64,000 bases of DNA from Rhynchonema sp. JSB1_4 (Eukaryota; Nematoda; Chromadorea; Monhysterida; Xyalidae). Below the pieces are notes generated by a model, which was given only the letters and a program-made list of their open reading frames with translations, had not been told where the DNA came from and ran no database searches. This document shows, in pieces, positions 34,544-45,603 of this stretch (position 1 is the first letter of the stretch; each line of letters begins with the position of its first letter). Made by a program: the position numbers and the translations under genes. The stretch lies in assembly GCA_030248065.1 (NCBI GenBank), contig JASAMV010004718.1, forward strand, positions 62,001 to 126,000, in the 5' to 3' direction.

Positions 34544-34807
34544 CTTTAACAAAACATAAAACTCTAGCACGAAGTTCTGAAAGTTATTGTCTTATTGTAT
34601 GAACATTGTTGAAGGTAAATAGCTGACCAAATTGAAAAAAAGTGAACTTAGACCATATTTTTCTTCGTTGTACAATAAAATACATAGGTGATTGGGTTCC
34701 TGACTTGACTGACAACAGACCAGAATAAAATGAAGACTGATTTTTGAGTGGACAAAAACAACGTTGTTAATGGAATTGACTCTAAAATTGGAATAGTAGC
34801 ATAAAGG
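34544..34807. other. 3' flank of the low-complexity protein gene
   Basis: AT-rich; contains an AATAAAA near 34672 that could serve as polyadenylation signal. No gene seen. Confidence 0.4.
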
Positions 34808-36637
34808 TGGAGTTATACTTGTCCATTTTGGGCTTGTAGACAATGAGGACAAATTTTTGTCATGATCATATTCCAGCGTAAAAGTTGTTCCCCTGCACCA
34901 AATGAACAACTTTTAGGCCGCTTTCACAATCATCCGGTTTCCGGAATCCGGTTTCCGGTTTCCGGAATTGGCTTCAAATCCGGTTTCCCTAAATGTTTTT
35001 TCCGGTTTCCGGTTTCCGGAAGTTGCTTTCACAATCATCCGGTTTCCGGTTTCCGGTTTTCGCCCTAATTCAAATCCGTTTTCCGGCGACCGGAAACCGG
35101 AAAAGGCCATTTAGAACCGGTTCTAATTTTTTATCCGGTTTTGGGTGCATAATGGGTTGTGGACGTCATGGGATGGACACGTTTGCTTGTGTGATGACTT
35201 GTTGTTCGTGTCTGCACACAAGCAAATTATATGCTTATAAGGTTAACGAATATCACTGATGTACTGATGCATTCTAGCGGTATTTTCAGAAGGTTTGCAA
35301 CGTGGCGTAAATATATTGAATAAATGGAGCTGAGAAAGGCCAACAGCCACGCTTTCAGACCCAAATGAACTTTGAAGATCAGGAACACATCGCGCATGTT
35401 CATGTGCTGATGTGTAGTTGTTCCTGCGCTGAGTTGGTGGTACCATACCATACCGCTATACCACGTAACACAACCAAAGAATCTTTACTTCTGGATCTGG
35501 CACACTCGTTTGTTCCTATAAGGTGACCTAAAAGTAGTCTTCCCGGACACAAATTTTGTGTCCTGCATAGTGTTTGGCATCATTTATCTGCAAAACTTAT
35601 TTTGCGGTTATCATCATCTAAATTGGCTAACAGATGTTTTCAGGGGCTTTTCGATATTTAGGTGTCCCTACTTTCTCTTAAGTTATACATCACGGTATTT
35701 TCAGAGGCTTTTCCGTGAATTAACGCCAACGCTAATTCTGCAAACTAAAAGTTTTCAAGAGCTTTTCTGTTTGGTTGGTTGGGCAATGGAAGTGTCTCAA
35801 ATCTTGCATGCATGTGTACAGTAGCTAATTTTATTTGTTGCTTTTGTTGATAGGCCTTTTTTGTTTTGCCCTGTGGTGTGAATTGTCTGGAATAAATATA
35901 AGTTGAACAGTGCAACGGCCAAGTTTCCCGAGTCAGAACAACATTCTTCAAGATGGAGTAGAGTATCATCTTGCTTGCTACAGTAACACACCTCCGCATG
36001 AAGACAACTTTGGCATAAGTTGCCATGCTCAACAGCGCTGACCACACAATATAAACGCTCATAATGCACATAACGTCAAATACAGATAGAAAACTTTGAA
36101 TGGTCAAAATAGATGCAGGTACACAATATACATACATATGTATACATAAGATGTTTGTCCCATCGATGTCTCAAGAATATGTCGAGCAATCTGTTGCCCA
36201 AAATTGGGCCTGCGGTCAAAATGCAGAGCTCCAAAAAACAGCAAAGTCTCCTTTTGTAACATGCACAGAGTGCGTTATGTCTGGCCACCAGCTGGACAAG
36301 GAATGCGGTTGCTGTGTGTGATATAGAACTTGTCAAACCACGTGCAAGTCATCAAATCCGGAAACCGGAAACCGGATGATTGTGAAAGCACTTTCCGGCT
36401 GCCGGAAAACGGAAACCGGAAACCGGAAAATAAAAACCGGATTCCGGAAACCGGAAACCGGATTTCATTTTTTTGAGATTTGAATTCCGGAAACCGGAAA
36501 CCGGATTCCGGAAACCGGATGATTGTGAAAGCGGCCTCGCTGGCCGAAATTTGTGCTATGACTCTATCACAAGATATGATCATAACAAAAATTTGTCCTC
36601 ATTGTCTACAAGCCCAAAATGGACAAGTATAACTCCA
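34808..36637. mobile_element. TIR element (outer), about 65-bp inverted repeats
   Basis: The left end TGGAGTTATACTTGTCCATT continues through 'ttgggcttgtagacaatgaggac' to TCATGATCATAT near 34870. The right end is its near-perfect reverse complement (about 36571-36637). Flanks are not clearly duplicated. It holds an inner element (34916-36536) of a different TIR family and no transposase-like frame. Its right end is only 32 bp from the stop codon of the ammonium transporter gene, so it lies in or at that gene's 3' UTR. Confidence 0.8.
34916..36536. mobile_element. GGCCGCTTTCACAATC element with CCGGTTTCCGG subterminal repeats
   Basis: Starts GGCCGCTTTCACAATCATCC and ends with its reverse complement. 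Both arms (34930-35110 and 36355-36520) are built from CCGGTTTCCGG/CCGGAAACCGG units that are nearly self-complementary. TTA precedes the left end; the right flank TCG does not match. Middle 1.2 kb non-coding. Relative of 40709-41863, which shares the TIR but has CCGTTTAACGG units. Confidence 0.8.
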
Positions 36638-36668
36638 GCTTAAATCAATTTGAATCGGTGAGTGAATG

Positions 36669-39600
36669 TCATACAGACAATTTCCTGATCTCGCCATTCA
36701 CTGTCACGTGTTCGCTGTCATCATCACCCAATCGAGTCTGCGCGAACGGTGGCACGACCAACATTCCGGTGGCCAGCAGTTTCTGACCGACGGTCGCCCG
36801 TGGTGACATCAACAATCGATTGTGCATCTGAATCGATGATTCGACATCGTGATCGGCTGATTGGCTCGATAGTCGTCGCCGATTGGCCACTGCGACTTTC
36901 AATAATTGCCGATTTCTCACTTTCATCGATCCCGTCCGTCGACTGCTGCCCGAGTCGACGCGCGACCGAAGTTCGTTCATCAGCAGATTGGCTGATGTTT
37001 CATCCTCTGGTAGCAGGTCGATGAGTTCGGCTTGACCGTTGTCCAGAGGTCTGATGGTGCTGTCGACTTGTTGACGCGGTTTGAGCAGCTCGCGGAATAG
37101 ATTAATCAGCAGATCGTCAACCTGTGAAACATCAGGATGAGTGAGGGTGCGAAAATTATTAGGAAAACTGCTATGGGAGGCCAGTTAGGCTTCAAATGAG
37201 CTTAGAAGTACGTATGTACACATTGTACTGACGATGGTCAACACTTTGTGCATCAGCAGTGAAATGTTTTACTCGAACACGAAACCAACTCCAATGTGTG
37301 ATTTGGGGCCACTTTGGGCATTCACACTGACGATGACCTAATGCAGCACCCGCCTGTGAAAGCAGGTCGAAACAGGCAACCAAAATCATGTTGCGTCGTT
37401 CACATTAGGCTTCACCATTTCCCGACAACGTTTAACCCAGTACTCACCGGTTGTTCACTGTTCACATTGAGCACGTTGAGAGCGCTCTCCAGTTTGGTGG
37501 CCAGATTCTCCGACCTGACCCTGTGCTCTGACCAATCAGCGCCGAGTATTTCTTCGTCCATACTCACTCTCAGCCCGATCATGCAGCGAATCAGCACAAA
37601 CCTGCATTCGTCGGTGGTAGTGCTCATGGTTTAGGTGTGCTAACGCACGTTTTTTTAATTGCGATGTAAATCCAATGGTATGGTTTAAGTGACAGGATAA
37701 AAGTAGGATTTGCTGTCTGGCTATATTCATTAGTGCTCTCAAGATAGTTTGTGCGACAGGTCCACCATCTATGTACCTTGTCATCATGCCCATTAGAGAG
37801 ATGAAATTTACCCGTTAACTGTAACCAAACACTCCAAAGCAAACTTACATGATGCCCGACGTGAACGTTACCCAGAGGAACACACACAACAGACCGAACA
37901 GTTGGACGAACATCAAGTACGGTTGACCTTGCACAATCAGGGACTCGTGTACGAATGTGACCCGACCGAAACCGGGATCTCGACCGACCAGGCCCACAGC
38001 GAGCACACCCCAGGCTGATGCGACGAGATGGACTGATATGACGCCGACTGGGTCATCGATATGCAACGCGTCGAACGAGGGGCGTGCCAGGATGCACAAT
38101 AGACCACCTGCGTTGTGGACAGTGCGGGTGTCGATATGCATACACTAGATGTGCATGATAACAAGGTTCCGTATCTTTATGGGCCAGTGAACCTTTTAGG
38201 CCACAGTACTTTTTGGGCCATGTGACCTTTTGGCCCAGGTACCTTTTGGGCCAAGCACCTTTTGGGCCAGGTACGTTTTGGGCCAAGCCCTTTTAGTGCC
38301 ACGTACTTTTTGGGCCACATATGCATGGCGTACTTTTTGGGCCATATCTACCTTGTGGCCCAGGTAAACGTTTTGGGCCACTTTACATTTCGGACCAGGT
38401 ACCTTTTGGGCCATGTTCTTGTTGGGCCACGTGTGCATGGTGTTCCTGTTGGGCCACATGTTTATTTTTACTCACATGATCGCTTGCGCATATACAGTCT
38501 AATACGTGTAATAAAGCAGTTATTCCCACGGCAGTCACTTTCGTCAATCAGACAGGCGCATACTGCAACGCGCGGGTATGTCCCTCTTTCACGTGGGTTC
38601 CATGTGATTATTACGTCAGAGGTAAAAGCATGAGGTTACGTCAGTGAGAGGTTATTCATTATGTGTGTTTTCCTTGTCGGACGAAGTACCGCAATACAGC
38701 TGTTATATACAATTTATCTGACGTTTCGTGCCCAACTGGTGCACTTCTTCAGAGATATCTGCAAACAACGTAAAGAAAGTCAGAAAACCGCAATCAATGC
38801 AAAAATTGCAAAACACAGTAAACTTTGAAAAAACCAAAAAACGCAAAGCAGCGCACAGTAAACACCAAAGCAGACACATGAACGCGCAACATCACGTTGT
38901 TATGGAGAAGATTATATTGTGATGGCGTGCGCCCAGGCGTCTGAAATTTGAAAGCCCACGTTCTCATTAGGGGAAGGTCTGAGCCGTTTGATGTGCAGCG
39001 CTTCGAGCACCTTGCGCTTGTTCGTGTTGTGTTCGGAGTCGAGGATGCGCACTTGATCAGGCCGAATGTAGCGCGGCAATTTGAATCTGTTGAGTCCGTT
39101 TAGGCTGTGATCAGGAAATTGTCGAAGATGCACACTCATCCCGGATGGATTAGGCTAGGTTGGGTGACGAGCACCAGCCCCGTGTTGTTCAATGCGTGAT
39201 GCTAGTTTTTGCTGGGTTTCACCAATGTACTTTTTGCCACATGTGCATGTGATCTCATAGACCACACCACAACGATCCATCTTGTTAACTGGCTGATGTT
39301 TCACGTTTCTGTAGTACAATGTGCGTTCAAGCTGATTGGCTTGTTGAAATGCAACATCGGTGTTGTTAGATGACAGAAACTGTCGCATTTGAAGTGAGAC
39401 CACCCCATTATAGGGCAAGACGACTGTTGGATTGCGAACACGTTTCTGTTTGGCTGTTTGCGGTTTGTTGACTTGTGCATTGATGAATGGCCTGGCGTAT
39501 CCACATTTCATTAGCGCATCGGTGACGAATGATAGTTCGGCGTTTAACTCTCGTTTGTCGATACAGTATTTGAGAGCTCGATTCCATTGCGCATTCACAA

Positions 39601-42600
39601 CTGATTTGGCCACGTGCCTTGGCATAGATGAACAGAAGTTTAACTGTTTGTTGGCTGACGCAGGCTTTCGATAGACAGCCGTCTTTAGTCGATCGCCGAC
39701 CCTGGTGATTTGGATGTCCAGAAATGGGACAGAGCCATTCTCTTCCATTTCCATTGTGAATTGCAAATCAGCATCGACGCACTGTTAATGTGAGATAAGA
39801 ACGCGGGCACGTGACTAGCATCAGAGAATATCAAGAGAATATGAGAGGTTATGGTAAAGGTGTTTTTATATGGGCGGAGCGGAGTCACAGGTGGGCGCAC
39901 TACCCCAGTAGGAGACCAGATTGTTGATTCCAGAATGTCCGGAGTCCGGACCAAAAATTAAGCCCTTGTTCAAATTCGTCGTGTCCGAAAACCGTCAGTC
40001 AGTACCAATTTACTCATTAGTCGAAGACCATTCCCATCGCATTAGAGAACAAAGAACAAATTCTCGCGCGCTGATTGGCTGTTGAACATACGTGGACCAA
40101 TCAGTGCGCGAGAATTTGTTCTTTGTTCTCTGAGAGAACGAAGTATACATAGTTAGGCCTTAAGATTCCTCCAGCTTAAAAGTTATTCATCTTAAGTCGG
40201 AGAACATATTTTACGCTGGTTGAAATGAGTGGCATCACTATAGTTTTTTTAATATCCTTAGTTCAAAGAAGGCACATCACCAAGACATAAACCGGTCCCA
40301 TCCGATCACTAAGTTTGATATCGCTTACAGTAAATCTTTTTGGATAGTCAATTTTTTTAACAGGCAATCTATCTACTTTGGATAACAATCCGCAGTTAAC
40401 CCTCGAACAACTTCAAACACAGGTGACCAGATTTTGTGGCCAAAATTAATCTGGCTTCGTTCCAGATCCTTAAGGCTGTGAGCAGATAAACGCGGAATGC
40501 GGAAATTTTTGAGCAGATAAACGCGGAATAACAGATTTCTGCATTCCGCGTTTATCTGCTCACCTTTGCGGAATTTTGAATTTCTGCAACATCTGCAATT
40601 TCTGCAACGCGGAATGCGGAATGCAGAAATCTGCCATTCCGCAAAGGTGAGCAGATAAACGCGGAATTCAGAAATCTGCCATTCCGCGTTTATCTGCTCA
40701 CAGCCTTAGGCCGCTTTCACAATCAAACCGTTTTTCCGTTAAACCGTTAAACCGTTTTTCCGTTCAACGGTTTTGGCTTTCACAATCACACGTCACCGTT
40801 TTTCCGTTAAACCGTTAAACCGTTTTTCCGGTAAACCGTTTTTCCGGTGAACGGGCGTTGCTTTCACAATCAAACCGTTTTTCCGTTAAACCGTTTTTAG
40901 CTAATTGCTTTTCCGTTAAACCGTTGCGCAAAAAACGGTTTACCGGGAAAAGTCAATTAGAACCCGGTTCTAATTTTTTGACCGTTTTAGCTCATTTGCG
41001 CATGCGTTTGCTTCCAAAACTCACCCAAAAGCATGTGTACACTAACAATACTCATCTTTCATTGGTTTTCGAATGTGACAAAGCTGTATGCGTAGTCCGT
41101 TTCGATCATGTTTGCTTGTATTTGTAGATACAACACCAAAAGCCAAAATTTATATGTACAGGTCTGTTTTTCTTTACTGTGTTTACAAACACTGACCGAA
41201 CAATAATGAAATCAGACGCGCACCTCAAATTCAGATGGGTTTGGTGCTTACGATTTTTGTTTGTGTTTTGTTGCGTTAAAGTTTGGAACGCCAGGCGGTA
41301 CATTGATGATTTGTCCCTTTATTTTATGTCGATGATTTAGTTGAATGGCTATGATGAAAAGAGGAACAAACGATTTGGATTGAACATAAGAGCTGGAGAA
41401 AACTTTTGCAGTTGAAAGCTTGAAAGTCACAACTGCGGGTGACGGCCAAACAAGTAGGTACAGGATATGTGGAAACATCATCATGTCAACTCACGAAAAC
41501 GTGGAACATAAGAGCTGGAGACGAATTGAGCACCTTAATGTTAGCAAATGAAAATCATGACTTTACACAAATAGTAGGTGCTGGGTGAGCGGAAACGGAC
41601 AAATACAAGGAACATAAGAGCTAGAGTCAGACCAGTCAGTTAATCCTCCTGTGGTTTGTCGATTCTGGCCTTGCTCCACTGCCATTCAGTCTGGCCAAAA
41701 CGGTTTAACGGAAAAACGGTATAATAGTCAACGGTTTAACGGAAAAACGGTTTGATTGTGAAAGCAACCACCGGTTCACCGGAAAAACGGTTTACCGGAA
41801 AACGGTTTAACGGAAAAACGGTTTAACGGTTTAACGGAAAAACGGTTGATTGTGAAAGCGGCCTTAGTCAGCTTACAAACCCCCAAAAAATCACACCATG
41901 ATCAAGAGTGGGCACTCATAAAAACCGTTGAAATGTGACACGCGCTGTCAAATTGTTTTTACCCAAGTGACTTATATAATTATTCATGTAACATCACCCA
42001 ACCTGCCGTCTACGTCTATGCCTGTGTGTTGATGGCAGGGTTGGATTAAAAAAATTTTTTATTATCGAACTTTTTTTTTTAAAAAAGTTTTTAAATTTTT
42101 TTTTAAAAATCACTTTTTTTATTCCGGACCCCAAAAAATTGGTTTCTAGAAAAATGAAATTTCTGAAATCATGTTACTTAGGTATGTTTTGAGGGACACT
42201 AAAGAGAACTTCTCCACTGACTTGCATGTTTATGTCGATCACCTGCGATCTAGCCCATTTGGTCATAACTTTGAGAACCCGCCCGAAGGTAACTCTGTGG
42301 GCATATATGACAAAGGGAAGACCAACCTTCTGTTTGTGAATTTGGGGATAAATTTGAAGAGAGATAAAGAGTTACACCACACTCATGTTGTGTGACAAAA
42401 GCAACAAATGACAAATCCACACAACTGCAAATAGGCGAGCAAAGTGGAGTCTGTCGATAGCTTACGTCGATAGCTCAATAACTGCACAGTATACGGTATG
42501 GGGTGTCCTATATTATACGTGCAGCGATTGTTGGGATGTCTGGGAACTGTATGAGTCCATTACAACGCCATTTTAAACTGAAATATAAGCGCCGCAGGCG

Positions 42601-45600
42601 ATTTTTTGAGAATGATGAGCAATAAAACGCATGAAAACATACATTTTTACCTTAAAAAAGTGAGAAAATAACTAAAAAAAGGGGAAAAATAATAAAAAAA
42701 GTGGACTTACTTTTTAAAATTTTAAAATAAAAAAAGTGGCCAACTTTTTTTTTAAAAAAAAATTTTTTTTACAAAAAAATTTTTACTTTTTTTTAATCCA
42801 ACCCTGGTTGATGGCGATCGATAAATAAAACGCACTTTATTTCTACCTCCAACATTTGGAGAGTCGTTAATGTTTCAACAAGGCTACAAATAGGGTCTAA
42901 AGAGTTGACAAAAACGGTAATTGATGGTCGTTACCTTGCTAAAACTTTCAACAAAAACGAATGTTTTTCCCAAAAAATCAACAAAAAAGAATGTTTGTGG
43001 TCAAACGGGCGGGTTGTGAGTGGCCCGGCACACCATGCACACGTGGCCCAAAAAGTACCTGGCTCAAAACGTACTTGGCCCAAAAGGTACCTGGCCCAAA
43101 AGGTACATTGTCCGATATATAAGATGGCCCAAAAAGTACTTGGCCCAAAAAGTAACATGGCCCAAAAGGTACACCATGCACATATGGCCCAAAAGGTATC
43201 TGGCCCGAAACGTACCTGGCCCAAAAGGTACGCCATGCACATGTGGCCCGCCAAAAAATACCTGGCCCAAAAGCTACATGGCCCAAAGGTTCCAGGTCCG
43301 AAACCTTATGTGGCCCAAAAAGTACCTGGCCCAAAAGGTCACATGGCCCAAAAAGTACTGTGGCCCAAAAGGTTCACTGGCCCATAAAGATACGGAACCG
43401 ATAACAAGCGTTGTGCGGATGTTGCAGCTGTTGCATAACTGGCGATTCAACCGTTGTTTTGAAAAGATCAACAACTAGCACGATCTCACAGTTGAAAACT
43501 GATGTTCTGGTTCCCTGCGGATTCACTGAAACGAGTCTTCACCCGTTGCACCCGGGCCACGTTGCTATTTCAATACCAAGTTGCAGTTGCACAACTATGG
43601 TTGAACTGCAAGTTGGCAAAGCAATTTTTATCAAGACCATATTCTGTGTTATAGTTGCAGCAGCATTTTAGTCTGCGTAAACGTAGTTCCTATGCTGATG
43701 AGCACCTTTCACATTGATTAACATTAGTGCAGCTATATCGCAGAAAACGGTCCCAACAAAAAAACCTTGGCAAGTTGTTGGCCAACCGCGGTCGTATGAC
43801 CGGACAACTGGCCTTCAGTGTCCATGCGGATAATATTCTCTTTGCACTCACCAACGGCGCCAATCAAAATCGACCAATGTGGCTCAGTGATGCCACAACT
43901 CGAGTTGACGCTCACCAAACCAGCCAAGAGCGAGTTGATCAAAATGCGGATGTCGTAGTGACGACGCGTGACCTGTGCTCATAAATTCTTTTTGATAAAA
44001 TGGAACAGAAGAAAGTGAAACGGGAGTTCGGAAACTCACTTTAATGAACAGAATCGCAGCCACACTGCCACCGATGCTGCCATTTAGTGTGTTCACACCG
44101 GCCAGTGCCGCCTGCTCCCAACGACCTTTGTGGATGCCAAGACTGCTGCCGCAGTTGAAACCTGTGAAAGCAATGAAATCAATGGTACCCACTATTTTCC
44201 CTTTCAATGGTGCTTTTCCTGATAAACACGATCACTGACCGAGCCAAGCCCACCACAACATGAACGTGCCGGTGAGGGCAGTGACGGGGCTGGACATATC
44301 GAACTGAGTCGATTGGGCGCCTTGTTCGACCTTGTTGGGTTTGGTCAGCCATCGACCACAGCCGAATCCAGCCTTGTCGTTATATCGACCCAATCTCGGC
44401 CCGATCATGTAGGTGGCCACTAGTGCTGTGCTGCCACCAACAAAGTGCACGACGCAACCGCCGGCGAAATCAAGGAATCCCAGCTTTCTGCAATGTTGGG
44501 ATCATGTGGCCATCTGGTGACGATAACATGGTGCACTACTTATGTATTTGTGGAAGGAGATCGAAACGGGCAACGCAAACATGTTGGACAAAACGCATGG
44601 TTGAATTTGAAAAGTGAAATCCACGCGTGAGATTGTCGCTATTGCTGTCATGTCCTCAATGGCTCCGAACTTGAGAAATCCATTTTCGTTCCATATCCAC
44701 GCGGCCGGCACCGCATAAATGAGAATGTTGACGAAGCTGAACACAACGTAAGCGTTGAGCTTCATTCGCTCGGCCACCGCACCGGACACAATCGTCGTCG
44801 CTGTGGTCGCGATCGATAACTAAATAATCGACTTGTTTGATTGACTGGCAACACAACTTGAAGTGCACGGTGTTGTATTGAATCTCCGTAGCTATAGACC
44901 GCTTTTATGACAGTGAGGGGCATCCCCGTTATCATGCCCATCAATACGACATATTAAGTCAGACAAGAGGTGTACCTGAAAGAAGTACTGGGCGAGTACG
45001 CTGCCCATGTTCTGGTCGCGTGGCACGTTGACAAAGAATTGTGCGACGCCGACGAGTCCGAAACGATCGGTGGCGCCGAACGTGAGCGCGTAGCCGAACA
45101 TCCAATACGCCAAACCACCGACGGTCACGTCGACCATGTTCTTGATCATGATGTTCGCGCTGTTGCGACTCGACACGCAACCAGACTCCAACAGGGCGAA
45201 GCCTGCATGGGTACTGTTGATGTTTCAATGTGCATGCGGGTATTCCTCAGGCCCTGTCAAGTGGCAAGCTCGCTAACAAATCAGCACCAGGTTGCTTGTT
45301 GCGATACCTGGGTTTTCTAATATGGAAACATCATCGGATCTGGTGCTTTTACGGAAGGCCAGGGAGCATACATACATACGCCTCTTACATGCCTGATGTT
45401 TCACTGTTCACGTACCTTTCCTTGAATGAATAGAGCGGGATCGTACATAAAATGAACTAAACAAGCATGAGCTGTACGATGCATCACCCACCCGATTGCA
45501 TGGTGAAGATGAGAAAGGCGTTTGTGAGTATCCATGCAGCGTCATCGGTGGTCACCTCGTAGCCGCTGCTGTTTGTGGACGTCGTGTTTGAGATAACGAT

Positions 45601-45603
45601 CAT
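36669..45603 (-). CDS. amt: Amt-type ammonium transporter
   Basis: Nine exons: 45603-45492 (MIVISNTTSTNSSGYE, then DDAAWILTNAFLIFTMQSG), 45202-44976 (FALLESGCVSSRN, GGLAYWMFGYALTFG), 44820-44671 (ATTIVSGAVAERMKLNAY), 44487-44240 (FLDFAGGCVVHFVGGSTALV), 44161-44040 (FNCGSSLGIHKGRWEQAALA), 43972-43852 (SCGITEPHWSILIGAVG), 38107-37849 (HIDDPVGVISVHLVASAWG), 37601-37448 (GLRVSMDEEILGADWSEH) and 37121-36669 (cytosolic tail). Phases agree at every junction I checked. The two pore histidines of the Amt family are present (VVHFVGG and ISVHLVA). The protein should be an 11-TM plasma membrane channel for ammonium/ammonia. The tail of about 150 residues is long, Arg/Ser-rich and may be regulatory. The intron between 43852 and 38107 is 5.7 kb because of a 5.2-kb mobile element. 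Confidence 0.95.
38717..38758 (-). ncRNA. Hammerhead-ribozyme-like motif of a Penelope-like element
   Basis: On the minus strand CTGAAGA (fits CUGANGA) is followed by a stem GTGC..GCAC closing on ACCAGTTGG, then GAAAC and GTCAG. It lies downstream of the minus-strand Penelope-like ORF, where PLE terminal repeats carry hammerhead motifs in other animals. One extra A before stem II and no verified stem I/III make activity uncertain. Confidence 0.4.
38915..39850 (-). pseudogene. Penelope-like retroelement remnant: RT C-terminus and GIY-YIG endonuclease
   Basis: Minus-strand frame with FTMEMEENGSVPFLDIQITR and YRKPASANKQLNF (PLE reverse transcriptase thumb/connector), then CGVVYEITCTCGKKYIGET (GIY-YIG catalytic start with the Cys residues typical of PLE endonucleases), a stop at about 39153, and in continuing frame LNRFKLPRYIRP, VRILDSEHNTNKRKVLEALH and LRPSPN (endonuclease C-terminal part with the Glu of the RxxxE region). 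Upstream, VPAFLSHINS lies in another frame, so there is at least one frameshift. Reverse transcriptase palm is absent: a 5'-truncated dead copy. Confidence 0.85.
40044..40131. mobile_element. 88-bp hairpin MITE
   Basis: AGAGAACAAAGAACAAATTC TCGCGCGCTGATTGG pairs with the downstream CCAATCAGTGCGCGAGAATT TGTTCTTTGTTCTCT; the arms are about 35 bp with a short loop and only one or two mismatches. No duplication identified. Confidence 0.65.
40473..40705. mobile_element. Small inverted-repeat element of GCAGATAAACGCGGAAT units
   Basis: Left AAGGCTGTGAGCAGATAAAC and right GTTTATCTGCTCACAGCC are inverted; the interior repeats GCGGAAT and CAGATAAACGCGGAA in both orientations. TTA flanks both sides (40470-40472, 40706-40708). 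Could fold into a branched hairpin. Confidence 0.72.
40709..41863. mobile_element. GGCCGCTTTCACAATC element with CCGTTTAACGG repeats, TTA duplication
   Basis: Ends GGCCGCTTTCACAATCAAAC and its reverse complement GATTGTGAAAGCGGCC; TTA on both sides (40706-40708 and 41864-41866). A 3-bp TTA/TWA duplication is typical of PIF/Harbinger. Arms consist of AAACCGTTTTTCCGTT units. Its left TTA is also the right TTA of 40473-40705. Confidence 0.82.
41385..41640 (+). repeat. Degenerate ~115-bp tandem repeat (GGAACATAAGAGCTGGAG)
   Basis: GAACATAAGAGCT(G/A)GAG recurs at about 41386, 41502 and 41611, each followed by related sequence including GTAGGT and a 'gg(a)aa(c)' stretch. It lies inside the element at 40709-41863. 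Confidence 0.6.
42036..42806. mobile_element. hAT-like MITE with poly-A/T subterminal regions
   Basis: Ends CAGGGTTGGATTAAAAAAA and TTTTTTTAATCCAACCCTG; perfect 8-bp duplication GTTGATGG (42028-42035, 42807-42814). CAGGGTTGG-type ends and 8-bp TSD are typical of hAT. Interior non-coding. Same family as 60839-61490. Confidence 0.9.

Larger units (their letters stand above)
38165..43399. mobile_element. 5.2-kb element with long tandem-repeat TIRs and 8-bp TSD
   Basis: The ends GGTTCCGTATCTTTATGGGC and its reverse complement are flanked by GATAACAA (38157-38164, 43400-43407). Each arm (38165-38465 and about 43015-43399) is made of about 17-20 units of (A)GGTACCTTTTGGGCC type, in opposite orientation. 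The 8-bp duplication points to hAT or another 8-bp-TSD superfamily. Internally it carries a Penelope-like remnant, a small hairpin, two TTA-flanked elements and a hAT-like MITE, but no frame I can call its own transposase. It sits in an intron of the ammonium transporter. Confidence 0.83.

Noticed and set aside
36992..37002. GATGTTTCA copy in the ammonium transporter tail as a splice signal
   Set aside because: Here it is antisense inside a coding exon (DETSAN codons), so it cannot be acting as an acceptor; kept only as a copy of the motif.
42905..43478. 152-160 codon frames with repeated WPKKYLAQKV or VAQKVPGPK peptides
   Set aside because: They are translations of the tandem-repeat right TIR of the 5.2-kb element; the mirror frame exists in the left TIR.
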